Shown here piece by piece: positions 1 to 9,115 of a DNA stretch of 64,000 nt (positions are counted from its first letter, which is position 1; the number at the start of each line of letters is the position of its first letter). The stretch is from Palsa-504 sp963790065 (GTDB taxonomy: Bacteria > Actinomycetota > Actinomycetes > Streptosporangiales > Streptosporangiaceae): assembly GCA_963790065.1 (NCBI GenBank), contig CAWBNK010000012.1, forward strand, positions 1-64,000, written 5' to 3'. The position numbers were made by a program, and so were the translations under genes. The notes beneath the pieces were generated by a model. The model searched no databases and was not told the origin of the DNA. It saw only the letters and a list, made by a program, of their open reading frames with translations.

Positions 1-4
1 ACGT

Positions 5-2740
5 TCAGAACTGGCTCTGCAGGTCCGTGGTGCGATCGAAATGGCGGGTAAGTAGCTCGTCGAACTCCTCGGCGCGCAGCGGATGCGAGAAATAGAAACC
101 CTGCGCCACCGGGCAGCCGAGCATTCTCAGCTGGGCGAGCTGGTCCTTGGTCTCTACCCCCTCCGCCACTGTCGATATACCCATGGCATTAGCCAGGTCG
201 ATGACGGCCCGGACGATCGCCGAGTCCACCGGGCTCTCGGCGATGCCCTGGACGAAGGAACGGTCCACCTTCACTTCCTGCACCGGGAACTGCTTCAGGT
301 ACGCGAGCGAAGAATGCCCGGTGCCGAAATCGTCGATGGCCAGCCGCACGCCCAGCCGGTCGAGTTTCCTCATCACTTCGCGAGCGCCGGACAGGTCCTC
401 CATGACCACGTTCTCGGTAATCTCGAATATGAGCAGCTCCGAGGGCAGGCCCGCGGCATCGAGGGCCGCCGCGGCCTGGGACGACAGCCCGCTCTCCTGG
501 AACTGGCGCGGCGAGAGATTGACGCTGATCGGCAGGTCGACGTCCAGCCGATCCCTGATCGAGCGCACTTGCCGGCACGCCGCGTCGAGAACGTAACGGC
601 CCAGCGGCAGTATCAGCCCGGTCTCTTCTGCCATCGGGATGAATCTCGTGGGACTCATCAGGCCATTTACGGGGTGGCGCCAGCGCACCAGCGCCTCCGC
701 GCCCACGATGCGCTCTTCGTCAAGGGAAAAGAATGGCTGGTAATAAACCTCGAGCTCACCCTGTTCGAGCCCCTTACGCAGGTCGGCCTCGATCCGGACG
801 CGCTCGGAGGAGCGGCTGCCCATGGCCGCCTGGTCGAACACCCGGTAGATACCGCCCCCGCCCCTGGCCTTGGCGTCATACATCGCCACGTCCGCGTCGC
901 GGATGATGTCATCGGCGCTCTTACCCGGCTCGGACAGGGCGATGCCGACCGATACGCTGGCCACCACCTCATAGCCGGCGTGCAGCACTATGGGCCGCTC
1001 GAGGGCGGCACAGATGCGCCGGGCCGCGGCCACCGCCATGTCCACCCCGGCCACGTCCTCCAGCAGGGCCACGAACTCGTCGCCGCCGAAGCGAGCCAGC
1101 AGGTCATTACTGCGCACCACGCTCTTCATGCGGGCCCCGATCGCCACCAGGAACTCGTCGCCGGTGATATGACCGAGGCTGTCGTTGATGCTCTTGAAGC
1201 GATCCACGTCGACAAAGATCAGGGCGTGGGTCTTGCGGTCCAGGGGAGAGCGCTGGAGCGCGTGATCGAGGCGCTCCACCAGCAGCCGGCGGTTGGCCAG
1301 GCCGGTGAGGCTGTCATAAAACGCGTGGTGGTGGAGTTCGTCCTCGAAGGCTTTGCGTTCGGTGATGTCGCGGAAGGCGATCACGGCGCCCGACGGCGTG
1401 CCATCGCTCATCACCGCGGAGGCGGTGTAGGCCACCGGGATGGCATGGCCGTCCTTGCCCCGGAACCGGGCATCGTCCTCGCGGATGGTGTGGCCCGTGC
1501 GCATGGCCTCGATAGCCGGAGCGAGCAGGAACTCGGGTGCCGCCAGGGCGCTGTCGCTCATCGGGTTGTCGATCGTAAGGTTGAACGACGGCAGCTCGAT
1601 CATGTCGGCCGCGGCCCGGTTGACGAAGCTCAGCTTCCCGTCCGCGCCCACGGCGCAGACACCTTCCCCGATGTTCAGCGTGATCGAAGAGAGCCGCTCA
1701 CGCTCGAGGCGGACCTGGTGGTACAGCTCGGCGTTGCTGAGCGCTCCGCTGCCCACGGCGGCCAGGGCCCGCAGCAGGCCCCGGTCGGCGTCGTCGAAGG
1801 GCTCGTCCCGGCGCCGGCCGGCCGCCGCCAGCCACATCTGGCGGTCGGCCACGATCATCGGCGCGGCCAGCTGGCCGGGCAGCGGCAGTTCGGACGTCAG
1901 GGTGGCTTCGGGACTGCGCAGCAGCCGCCGGACCGACGCCAGGATCGTGTCGAGCACGGCCTGGTGGCGCAGCCCCCGGTTCGCCTCCAGCGTGACTTCA
2001 TACAGCCCCTTCATCCTGGTGTGGTCGTGCAGCGCCGCGAACCGCGCGCTGATCAGCCGGCGCTGCACGATCAGCCCGGGAACCGCCAGCCCCAGCACCC
2101 ACGGATGCGCCCCTATGGCCACGGCCAGGAGAACCCCGACCAGCGCTCCCGCGCCGGCCAGCGTCGTCTGGACCGGAAGATCATCGGTGAGCTCGCGCCA
2201 GGCCGTGCCCATCGAGATCACCACGGAGGCCACCAGCAGGGTGTTGACGACGTAGTACACGCCGACGCCGAGCACGACGCCAGCGACCTGGCCGACGGTG
2301 AGGGACGCCGACGGGACGGCGACCGCACGGCTCACCGCTATGCCCAGGCCCGCGGCGATCAGGACCTGCCCGGTGTTGAAGGCCGACTTGACCAGCGGGC
2401 GCTGGCGGATGGCCTGGGACATCGCGGTCGCCAAGCCCAGCGTCCCCAGGGTTATCAGCGGCGGCACCAGGAGGGCCAGGATCACGAAGAAGCCCTCGTC
2501 CATATTGAAGGCCTCGGATTCGCCGTCCCGGTACACCAGGACCGGCCAGATCCAGCTGCCCAGGACCAGGGCGCCCATCGCCGCCGCGACGACCCACTGG
2601 CGCTCGTCCAGCCGCACCACGCCTGGCTGCCGCCACATCGCGACCAGCAGGGTAAGAACCCCGCCCGCTACCGAAGCCCAGACCACGGCTCCGGTAGCGC
2701 GCGGAATTCGCATGACGGACCGGGCAGGTCTCAGCTCCAT
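5..2740 (-). CDS. Membrane GAF-PAS-GGDEF-EAL cyclic-di-GMP turnover protein
   Basis: Predicted bifunctional diguanylate cyclase/phosphodiesterase of 911 aa that would make and/or degrade c-di-GMP at the membrane. Seen: hydrophobic segments over about residues 15-230, a GAF-like region near 245-345, a PAS domain near 350-465, an intact GGDEF motif near 550 (RFGGDEF) preceded five residues earlier by RSND, which fits the RxxD product-inhibition site, and an EAL domain starting near 680 (EALVRW) with the DDFGTGHSS loop near 800. Both catalytic signatures look intact, so the net activity cannot be told. The chosen ATG overlaps the stop of the upstream S8 protease gene by 10 bp; an in-frame ATG at 2713 is the alternative start. 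The ribosome site is weak, which fits translational coupling to the protease. Confidence 0.93.
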   Translation of the reverse strand: MELRPARSVMRIPRATGAVVWASVAGGVLTLLVAMWRQPGVVRLDERQWVVAAAMGALVLGSWIWPVLVYRDGESEAFNMDEGFFVILALLVPPLITLGTLGLATAMSQAIRQRPLVKSAFNTGQVLIAAGLGIAVSRAVAVPSASLTVGQVAGVVLGVGVYYVVNTLLVASVVISMGTAWRELTDDLPVQTTLAGAGALVGVLLAVAIGAHPWVLGLAVPGLIVQRRLISARFAALHDHTRMKGLYEVTLEANRGLRHQAVLDTILASVRRLLRSPEATLTSELPLPGQLAAPMIVADRQMWLAAAGRRRDEPFDDADRGLLRALAAVGSGALSNAELYHQVRLERERLSSITLNIGEGVCAVGADGKLSFVNRAAADMIELPSFNLTIDNPMSDSALAAPEFLLAPAIEAMRTGHTIREDDARFRGKDGHAIPVAYTASAVMSDGTPSGAVIAFRDITERKAFEDELHHHAFYDSLTGLANRRLLVERLDHALQRSPLDRKTHALIFVDVDRFKSINDSLGHITGDEFLVAIGARMKSVVRSNDLLARFGGDEFVALLEDVAGVDMAVAAARRICAALERPIVLHAGYEVVASVSVGIALSEPGKSADDIIRDADVAMYDAKARGGGGIYRVFDQAAMGSRSSERVRIEADLRKGLEQGELEVYYQPFFSLDEERIVGAEALVRWRHPVNGLMSPTRFIPMAEETGLILPLGRYVLDAACRQVRSIRDRLDVDLPISVNLSPRQFQESGLSSQAAAALDAAGLPSELLIFEITENVVMEDLSGAREVMRKLDRLGVRLAIDDFGTGHSSLAYLKQFPVQEVKVDRSFVQGIAESPVDSAIVRAVIDLANAMGISTVAEGVETKDQLAQLRMLGCPVAQGFYFSHPLRAEEFDELLTRHFDRTTDLQSQF

Positions 2741-2935
2741 GCCGAACTGTTCCAGGCCCGGCCGGTCCAGGCCGTCCCGTCCCAGGCCGAGCCAGTCCAG
2801 CCAGCATCGTTCCAGGCCCGGCCGGTCCAGTCGGCGCCGTTCCAGGACGCGCCGGCCCAGTCTGCCTCATTCCAGGCCCGGCCGGTCCAGGTGAATCCGT
2901 TCCAGTCGGAGCCGTTCCAGGCCAAGCCGCCCCAC
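2731..2935 (-). repeat. 60-bp tandem repeat encoding W-pentad array
   Basis: Within the protease 3' end, the same 20-bp stretch starting gttccaggcccgg recurs at 2751, 2811 and 2871, a strict 60-bp period (20 residues, four Trp pentads). The repeat is therefore recent at DNA level, not only at protein level. Confidence 0.85.
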
Positions 2936-4398
2936 GTCGAACCGGACGGCCCGGGCGACGGGGAGATCCCTGACCACAGGCTCGGGTTCCAGGTGTCGAC
3001 CGGGCTGGTGGGTGACAGCGGAACCGTGATGCCGGGCAGCGTCGGAAGCAGGAGCGCCGCCGACTGGCTGAGGTTCATCGGGCCCGCGGTCGCGGCCGCG
3101 TAGGCGTTGAGGACCCCGTGGCCGTCGACGAACGGGTTGCCGACCGGGCCAGGATTGGTCGTGCCGAGCAGTCGCGCCTTCAGCTGGTTCGGGGACAGGC
3201 CCGGATTGTCGGCCAGGACCAGCGCGGCCGCCCCGCTCGTGATGGCCGCGCTGAACGACGTGCCCGAGCCGACGAAGTTGGCCGAGCCCACCCGCGCCGA
3301 CGGGTTAGCGTCGTAAACCGTGGAGCCCGGCGCGGCCAGGCTGACCACGGACCGCCCGGAGGTGACCAGGTCGGGCTTGACCCAGCCGTCGGGTGACGTG
3401 GGCCCCGCGCTGCTGAAGTCGGTCATCTCGTCGCCGGAAACCGATGGTGACGCCATGTCGTCCAGGGCACCCACCGTGATGACCAGCGGGTCATCCCCCG
3501 GCGAGAGGATGGTGCCGTTGAACGGCCCGGCGTTGCCCGCTGAGGTCACGACCGCGATACCCGAACCCCAGACCGCCTGCACGGCCTGGTCAAGCGGGTT
3601 GAGGACGGTGGAGGTGGTGGGCTGGTACCCGAGGGACATGTTGAGGACCTTGATCCCGTAGCTGGACCGGTGATCAACCGCCCACTGCAGGCCCAGGATC
3701 AGCTTGACCAGGTCGGTCGTCCCGCTCGCCCCGGCCACCTTGATCGACACCAGGTCGGCGCCGGGGGCTTCGCCCGAGTACTGGCCTGACGATGAGGCCC
3801 CGTTGCCCGCGATCAGGCCCGCCACGAACGTGCCATGGCCGTAGTCGTCCTGGAACGGGTTGTTCTCGCCGGTCAGGTCCACCCCGCCGACCAGCCTCCC
3901 GGAGAAGTCGGGCAGGTTGTCGATGCCCGTGTCCAGGACGGCTACGGTGACGCCGCTTCCGGTATCGCCGACGGCCGCGAGCTGCGTGGCCCCGGTCTGC
4001 TGGAGAAACACGTCGGAAGGCGTGTGAGGTCCGGTCGACACCGGATTAGCTTGCACGTTCACTGAGACATCAGGGGTCACGGTGATGCCCGGGAGCGCCG
4101 CCAGCACCGGCTCCACCGCCGCGGGGATCACCGCCGCGAGGCCGTCGATGAGGTGGAACTGCGACAAGATGCTGCCGCCGACTCCCAGCACCGCCGCGAC
4201 CGGGCTCAGCAGCCCGGTCGCCGTGACGATGACGGTTTCACTTGGGCTGGCGGACGCTGCGGGGACGCCGACCATCGATGTGCCCGCCAGCGCAGCGACT
4301 ACCGCTGCCCCCGCCGCGGCGATCCGGCGCTTCTTCTTCCGGCCGGCGACCTTTGTCCGGCAGCCCGTGGCTGCACCTAATGATCCAGCATGCGGCAT
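2731..4398 (-). CDS. Secreted S8 (subtilisin-like) serine protease with W-pentad C-terminal tail
   Basis: Secreted subtilisin-family endopeptidase, 555 aa. The N-terminus has a KKKRR basic stretch, a hydrophobic core and an Ala-rich cleavage region ending near residue 45. The catalytic triad is visible: Asp in AVLDTGID (about 156), His in GHGTFVAG (about 187), Ser in SGTSFSAA (about 378). The last 70 residues are a regular array with Trp at every fifth position (units such as WTGRA, WNGAD), 14 Trp in all. The ATG at 4398 was chosen because it opens the signal peptide and follows a G-rich stretch; the reading frame is open further upstream, but that extension has no protein-like features. It is co-oriented with and overlaps the c-di-GMP gene. 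Tails of this kind occur on actinobacterial S8 proteases; their function is not known to me. Confidence 0.92.
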   Translation of the reverse strand: MPHAGSLGAATGCRTKVAGRKKKRRIAAAGAAVVAALAGTSMVGVPAASASPSETVIVTATGLLSPVAAVLGVGGSILSQFHLIDGLAAVIPAAVEPVLAALPGITVTPDVSVNVQANPVSTGPHTPSDVFLQQTGATQLAAVGDTGSGVTVAVLDTGIDNLPDFSGRLVGGVDLTGENNPFQDDYGHGTFVAGLIAGNGASSSGQYSGEAPGADLVSIKVAGASGTTDLVKLILGLQWAVDHRSSYGIKVLNMSLGYQPTTSTVLNPLDQAVQAVWGSGIAVVTSAGNAGPFNGTILSPGDDPLVITVGALDDMASPSVSGDEMTDFSSAGPTSPDGWVKPDLVTSGRSVVSLAAPGSTVYDANPSARVGSANFVGSGTSFSAAITSGAAALVLADNPGLSPNQLKARLLGTTNPGPVGNPFVDGHGVLNAYAAATAGPMNLSQSAALLLPTLPGITVPLSPTSPVDTWNPSLWSGISPSPGPSGSTWGGLAWNGSDWNGFTWTGRAWNEADWAGASWNGADWTGRAWNDAGWTGSAWDGTAWTGRAWNSSAWS

Positions 4399-4719
4399 CA
4401 GGAAGCCCCCCTCAATTTGCTCGGTCTCGCGACGCGGCCAGGTTCGGGAGAAAGCAGGACATACAGTAAGTTTCGATGTGCTAGCACAGCGTAACCGCCC
4501 TCCCGGGGAGAGATTATCGTCATTTGAGATTTGCTGTATGCAAATCGCAGAATGCGGCACAGATGCACCGGCGCCGCAGCGGGCCCGGCCGCCGCCGGCC
4601 CGAGGTGGACCAGCCCCCGGTGATATAGAGAACCAGGCAGTGGACACCACGCAGGGAACACCAGGCAGGCGTGCCGAGCGAAGGAGGCCGATGGCTGTGG
4701 CTACGCGGGAGAAACTCGC
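4399..4719. promoter_or_regulatory. Divergent promoter region with two inverted repeats
   Basis: This 321-bp gap lies between the divergently transcribed S8 protease and CoA-transferase. It holds a perfect 12-bp palindrome (tgtgctagcaca, 4477-4488) and a 7-bp inverted repeat with 5-nt spacer (gatttgc/gcaaatc, 4528-4546). Both are candidate operators. Locally lower GC around 4510-4560 fits a promoter. No bound regulator can be named. Confidence 0.5.
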
Positions 4720-5913
4720 ATGAGCCTGCCGCTGGACGGCATCACCGTCGTGACCGTCGAGCAGGCCGTGGCCGCCCCGCTGGCCACCAGGAACCTGGCG
4801 GACCTCGGCGCGCGGGTGATCAAGGTGGAGCGGGTCGACGGGGGCGATTTCGCCCGCGACTACGACCACGTGGTGTACGGCACCGGCGCGCATTTCACCT
4901 GGCTCAACCGGGGCAAGGAGTCGGTCGCTGTCGACCTGAAGACGGCCGAGGGATGCGCGGTCGTCCAGCACCTGGCGGCGCGGTCAGACGTCTTCGTGCA
5001 GAACCTCGCGCCCGGGGCGGCCGAGCGGCTGGGCCTGGGGGCCAGCCAGCTGCGGTCGGGCCGGCCCGAGCTGGTCGTGGCCGGCCTGTCCGGGTTCGGG
5101 CTGGGCGGCCCGATGGAGCAGCGCAAGGCCTACGACATGCTCATCCAGGCCGAAGCCGGGCTGATCGCGATCACGGGGACGCCCGAGACCCCGGTCAAGA
5201 CGGGCATCCCGACGGCGGACATCGCATCGGGCATGTACTGCTCCCAGGCGATCCTGGCCGCGCTGCTGCGCCGCTGGCGCACCGGGGAGGGCGCCACCAT
5301 CGAGGTGTCCATGCTCGAGGCCACAGTCGAGTGGATGGGGTACGCGCTCTACACCCAGATGCACACCGGCCGCCAGCCGGCGCGGATGGGACTGAGCCAC
5401 AGCGCCATCGCGCCCTACGACGCGTACCCGACCCGCGACGGCCAGATCCTGATCGGCGTGCAGAACGACAGCGGCTGGCGCACGCTGGTCACCGAGGTGC
5501 TGGCCATCCCCGAGGCCGCCGATGACCCGAGGTTCGCCACCAATGTCCAGCGGGTGCGGCACCGGCCCGAGTGCGACGCGCTGGTGGCGGCCCAGACGGC
5601 CAGGTGGTCCACCGCGGAACTTGACGCCCGGCTGGCCGCGGCCGGCATCCCCGCCGCGCAGGTCAATCAGCTCGACCAGGTGGTCGGGCACCCGCAGCTG
5701 CGCGCCCGCGACCGCTGGCGGACGATCGGGACCGAGCACGCGCGGGCCGAGGCGCTGCTGCCCCCGGCGACGTTCAGCGATACCGAGGCGCGGATGGGTG
5801 ACGTCCCGGCGCTCGGCCAGCACACCCGCGCGCTGCTGCTCGAGTCGGGCCTGGACGCCGCCGCCGCCGACGACGCCATCCGCCGGGGCGTCGCGCGGCA
5901 GGCGGCTACATGA
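4720..5913 (+). CDS. CaiB/BaiF family III CoA-transferase (first of three)
   Basis: Family III CoA-transferase, 397 aa, which would move CoA between acyl-CoA and a free carboxylic acid through an enzyme-bound anhydride. Seen: N-terminal LDGITVVTVEQAVAAPLATR, the conserved DLGARVIKVE segment, and the candidate catalytic Asp near residue 139 in KAYDMLIQAE. Length matches the family (about 390-400). It is divergent from the protease and convergent with the cyclase-family gene, 12 bp away. The acid it activates cannot be told; two paralogues lie at 9948 and 19937. The start is the ATG following gggagaaactcgc. Confidence 0.93.
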   Translation: MSLPLDGITVVTVEQAVAAPLATRNLADLGARVIKVERVDGGDFARDYDHVVYGTGAHFTWLNRGKESVAVDLKTAEGCAVVQHLAARSDVFVQNLAPGAAERLGLGASQLRSGRPELVVAGLSGFGLGGPMEQRKAYDMLIQAEAGLIAITGTPETPVKTGIPTADIASGMYCSQAILAALLRRWRTGEGATIEVSMLEATVEWMGYALYTQMHTGRQPARMGLSHSAIAPYDAYPTRDGQILIGVQNDSGWRTLVTEVLAIPEAADDPRFATNVQRVRHRPECDALVAAQTARWSTAELDARLAAAGIPAAQVNQLDQVVGHPQLRARDRWRTIGTEHARAEALLPPATFSDTEARMGDVPALGQHTRALLLESGLDAAAADDAIRRGVARQAAT

Positions 5914-5946
5914 GGGCCAGTGCGTTTACTTGAGGGCCAGTGCGTT
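5911..5946. repeat. 20-bp tandem duplication across two convergent stop codons
   Basis: The 16-mer tgagggccagtgcgtt occurs at 5911-5926 and again at 5931-5946. The first copy supplies the TGA of the CoA-transferase; the second encodes the last codons of the minus-strand cyclase gene, whose TAA is read at 5926-5928. A local slip duplication probably reset one gene end. Confidence 0.8.
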
Positions 5947-6906
5947 GGCCGGGGACCCGATACCGCCGGGCGCGTGCATCGGGGCGCTGGTCAGCAGCGC
6001 CTCGTACACTCCGTCTTCGGCGCAGTCGGCGGCCAGGTCCTCGGTCCACCACAGCTCGCCCAGCGCCATGCCGAACTGCCCGATCAGCATCCGGTGCAGG
6101 AACCCGGTGGGGGTCGACCGGTCCGGCGGGAACGCCTCGACCGCGTAGGTGTCGCTGACCACGGCGGAGACGTGGGCGTCCCACAGGTACCGGCACATTT
6201 CCTCGCCGTGGGCCAGGCCGGGCGTGGTGTTCTCGTTCCGGATCCGGAGCCGGCGCTCATGAGGCTGGTCAAGGTACCAGCGGGCGAAGCCCGTGTGCAG
6301 GACGAGTAGGTCGCCCGGGGAGAAGTCGAGGCCGGTCCGTGCGCGCGCTCGCTCCAGGTCGGCGACGCCGAAGGCGAACGACGTGCCCGGGTCATAGGGC
6401 CGGCTGTCGTCCGCGGCCGTTCGGTACATGTCGAGCAGGACGGCCCGTCCGGCGATGCCGCGGCGGGACCAGTGCTCGATGGTGTTGCGCTGGCCCGCCG
6501 CTACCTCGGCCGCGGTGGCCCCGTTGTAGAACTGGTCCGGGGCGTAGCCGATGTGCCCGAGCGAATCCCACTGGCTCGAGGCCTGGGGGTAGAAGTTGTC
6601 GTAGACGTCGTCGAAGGCGATGCTGCCCTCGGTATGCAGCACCCGGTGCCGGGGAACGCCGCGATGGCCGGCGATGGCGGGCTCGAACGCGCCGATCGGG
6701 GCGTTGAGCGGGAAGACCGCTCCCTTCCTGACCAGCGCGGCGGCCGCGACCACGCGCTCGGGGGTGATCAGGTTGACCAGGCCGGCCTGATCATCGGATC
6801 CGAACATCCCCCACGCGGTCCGGCCGCCCTGCGGCGCCGCAGGCAGGTCATCGTAATCCGGCAACCCGTTCTGGTTATGGCGGCCCGGGTTCTGGTGATC
6901 AACCAC
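5926..6906 (-). CDS. Cyclase-family (kynurenine-formamidase-like) metal hydrolase
   Basis: Member of the cyclase family (326 aa), metal-dependent hydrolases related to bacterial kynurenine formamidase and isatin hydrolase. Seen: the conserved core QWDSLGHIGY near residue 113, later LVLHTGFARWYL and the C-terminal HRMLIGQFGMALGE region typical of the family's longer subgroup. The GTG at 6906 was chosen because AGGAAGGGG lies 5 nt upstream and homology-like sequence (NQNGLPDYDDLP) begins just after it; the frame stays open for 47 further codons without support. It stands beside CoA-ester genes, so hydrolysis of a ring amide or lactone in the same catabolic scheme is plausible but inferred. Confidence 0.85.
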   Translation of the reverse strand: MVDHQNPGRHNQNGLPDYDDLPAAPQGGRTAWGMFGSDDQAGLVNLITPERVVAAAALVRKGAVFPLNAPIGAFEPAIAGHRGVPRHRVLHTEGSIAFDDVYDNFYPQASSQWDSLGHIGYAPDQFYNGATAAEVAAGQRNTIEHWSRRGIAGRAVLLDMYRTAADDSRPYDPGTSFAFGVADLERARARTGLDFSPGDLLVLHTGFARWYLDQPHERRLRIRNENTTPGLAHGEEMCRYLWDAHVSAVVSDTYAVEAFPPDRSTPTGFLHRMLIGQFGMALGELWWTEDLAADCAEDGVYEALLTSAPMHAPGGIGSPANALALK

Positions 6907-7037
6907 CGGTTCCCCTTCCTGCGAGCGTGTCCGGCCTGCTGCCCTCACTCGCGGACAGAGTAGTAAACCGCCGGCCAGGAAGGGAGAAGCACCGGTGCCC
7001 GGATCGCAAGGCAGTGCGCCTGGCATAGTCCTGGACC

Positions 7038-7853
7038 ATGGACGCACGTGACGAACTGCTGAAGGCCGCCGTCGACATCACCCGCGCGGCCAGCGGCCTG
7101 GCCGCTCAGCGATTCCTCGAGGGCGTGCCGGTCGGCAAGAAACCGGACGGCAGCGAGGTAACCCCGGCCGACATCGAGGTCGAGGAGCTGATCCGGTCGC
7201 TGATCGCGGCCCGCTTCCCCGGTGATGGCGTGACCGGGGAGGAACTGGCGGATACGCCAGGGACCACCGGCCGCCGCTGGGTCATCGACCCGATCGACGG
7301 CACCTCGGCCTTCGCCCTCCGCATCCCGCAATTCAACGTCCTGCTGGCCGTCGAGGACACCGAGGGCAGCGCGGTCAGCGTCATCAGCTACCCGATGAGC
7401 CAGGACCTGATCTACGCGGGCCGGGGCCTGGGCTGCTGGCATCAGGTGAACGACGGCCCGCCGCAGCGCATCACCGTGAGCAGCACCCGGCAACCGCGCG
7501 GCGCATGGGTGGAGATGGTCAACCCGGCCACCTGGTCGGAGGAACTGCTCGTGCGGCTGCACCGGGAGGTCCTCCTCCTCCCGGCCACGAAGGGCATGTC
7601 GGACGTGGCCTCCGGCCTGACCGACGCCCTGATCATCGCCGGCATGCCCATGGGCTACGAGGACATCGCGCCGCTCCCGCTCGTCATCGCCGAAGCCGGC
7701 GGGCGCGTCTCGGACCTGGACGGCAACGACGTCCTGTCCGGGAACGGCACCGTCCTGGCCAGCAACGGCCTCCTCCACGACGCATTGCTCAACCTCGTCC
7801 GGGACGTGCCATCCGGCCGGGATTACCAATCCCTGATCCAGGCGCGCCGGTAA
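7038..7853 (+). CDS. Inositol monophosphatase family phosphatase (possibly histidinol-phosphatase)
   Basis: Mg-dependent phosphatase of the inositol-monophosphatase superfamily, 271 aa. Seen: GEEL metal ligand near 73, the signature WVIDPIDGT near 84, and GYEDIAPLPLVIAEAGG near 205 as a variant of the usual W-D-x-A-A motif (Trp and one Ala replaced). The substrate could be inositol phosphate, histidinol phosphate or a nucleotide; no his gene is nearby. The start is ATG 7038, divergent from the cyclase gene over 131 bp; no good ribosome site is visible, so a leaderless or near-leaderless transcript is possible. Confidence 0.87.
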   Translation: MDARDELLKAAVDITRAASGLAAQRFLEGVPVGKKPDGSEVTPADIEVEELIRSLIAARFPGDGVTGEELADTPGTTGRRWVIDPIDGTSAFALRIPQFNVLLAVEDTEGSAVSVISYPMSQDLIYAGRGLGCWHQVNDGPPQRITVSSTRQPRGAWVEMVNPATWSEELLVRLHREVLLLPATKGMSDVASGLTDALIIAGMPMGYEDIAPLPLVIAEAGGRVSDLDGNDVLSGNGTVLASNGLLHDALLNLVRDVPSGRDYQSLIQARR

Positions 7854-7913
7854 CGGACGGCCCGCGCGCCGTCAGTTCACGGCGCTGAAACACAGGTCGC
7901 GTACCGTGCCAGC

Positions 7914-8096
7914 GTGCTGGCTGACGAGCTGATTGACCAGGACGACCCGCGCCAGCCCGAGGTGCGGGCGCTGCTGGAACGGCATCTGGCGTTCGCGCTC
8001 GGGCAGACCCCGCCGGAGCACAGCTTCGCGCTCGATGCCGATGGGCTGCTCGATCCGGCGATCACCTTCTTCAGCTGCCGCCCGCCCGGCAGCTAA
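7914..8096 (+). pseudogene. Truncated GNAT acetyltransferase N-terminal fragment
   Basis: A 60-codon frame from a GTG whose sequence (QPEVRALLERHLAFAL, then ALDADGLLDPAITFF) resembles the N-terminal fifty residues of single-domain GNAT acetyltransferases, where this strand normally runs on into the acetyl-CoA-binding core. Here it stops after SCRPPGS and no core follows in any frame before the opposing hydratase gene at 8145. It is therefore most likely a gene remnant. A small functional protein cannot be excluded. Confidence 0.5.
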
Positions 8097-8144
8097 GCTC
8101 CCGCGCTCCCGCCGCCTGCGGCCCTCGCCGGTTAACCCGGCCGG

Positions 8145-8973
8145 TCAGGCGGTGAGCTGGAGGGTTCCCGAGGCGGTCTGGCGGCCGTGAAGGTCGCGGG
8201 CCGCCGTGGTTATCGAACCCGCTGCGGGCGCGGCCTTGACGACCAGGCCCTGGAAGTCGAACAGGGGCGAGGTTAGCCGGTATTCAAGGAACGGGCGGGC
8301 GCCGTAGCCTCGGGCGCGAGCGGCCTCGGCCATGGCCAGGGCCTGCAGGGGCCCGTGGGTGAGCAGCCCCGGATAGCCCTCGACGTCACGCGCGTAGTCC
8401 CGGTCGTAGTGAATGCGGTGGCCGTTGTATGTGAGCGCCGAGAACCGGAACAGCACGGTGGGCGAGGTATCGATCGCCCACTCGTCTGCGGCGGCGGGAA
8501 TCACCTGGTTCGCCGCGGCGGGGGCTTGCGGCCGGCCCGGCGCTGCAGCCGGCTTCGCGGTAGACGATGTCCTGCTGCTCGTCGATCACCGGCTGGCCGT
8601 GCTGGAGAACCTGATGTTCCACCACCACGAAGGTCAGCGGCCCGGACCGTCCCTGCTTGTGCTGGACCGACAGAACCCTGGACCGTTTGGCAGCGATATC
8701 GCCGCAGCGAAGCGGGCCGAGCATCCGGACGCGGCCGCCGGCCCACATGCGGCGGTAGCCGGGTCCCGGCGGGACGGGGATCGTCCCGCGGACGGGATGC
8801 CCGTCCGGGCCGAGATCGGCCTGCCGGGGCCGGTCGAGCAGGTACATCCAGTGCCACAGCAGCGGCAGGGCCTCGCCGCCCGCGAGGTCCGGCACCGGTA
8901 CGCCCAGGAGCCCGCCGAGCGCCTCCGCGGGTCCGGGCAGGATCATCTCGCTCCGCTCGGCGACCTCGGACAT
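8145..8973 (-). pseudogene. FAS1-like/MaoC-type acyl-CoA hydratase, one frameshift
   Basis: Hot-dog-fold hydratase of the mesaconyl-C4-CoA hydratase/HTD2 type, expected at about 275 aa. The N-terminal frame (8973 down to about 8540) holds LLWHWMYLLDRPRQADLG and RRMWAGGRVR and reaches QDIVYREAG. The C-terminal half lies in another frame (NQVIPAAADEW, then FRFSALTYNGHRIHYDRDYA and GLLTHGPL). A single-base change in the C/G-rich stretch near 8520-8550 joins them. Both halves are highly conserved, so a sequence error is as likely as real inactivation. The start has GGAGG six nt upstream. It is divergent from a GntR gene and fits the hydration step of the local acyl-CoA pathway. Confidence 0.8.
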
Positions 8974-9115
8974 GACGCCTCCTCTGCTCCATGATCAGAC
9001 CGGCCAAATTGAAGAATGCTCCGGTTACGACTCCCAGCGCAAGATGCCTGGGAGATGACGTACATCACGCGGAATAGCCGTTCAGGACGCGATACGATCT
9101 CGATCAGCAGGATCT

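Noticed and set aside
83..3103. 1006-codon plus-strand open frame opposite the c-di-GMP and protease genes
   Set aside because: His/Arg/Gln-rich composition, no motifs, and it covers two well-supported genes on the other strand; a high-GC shadow.
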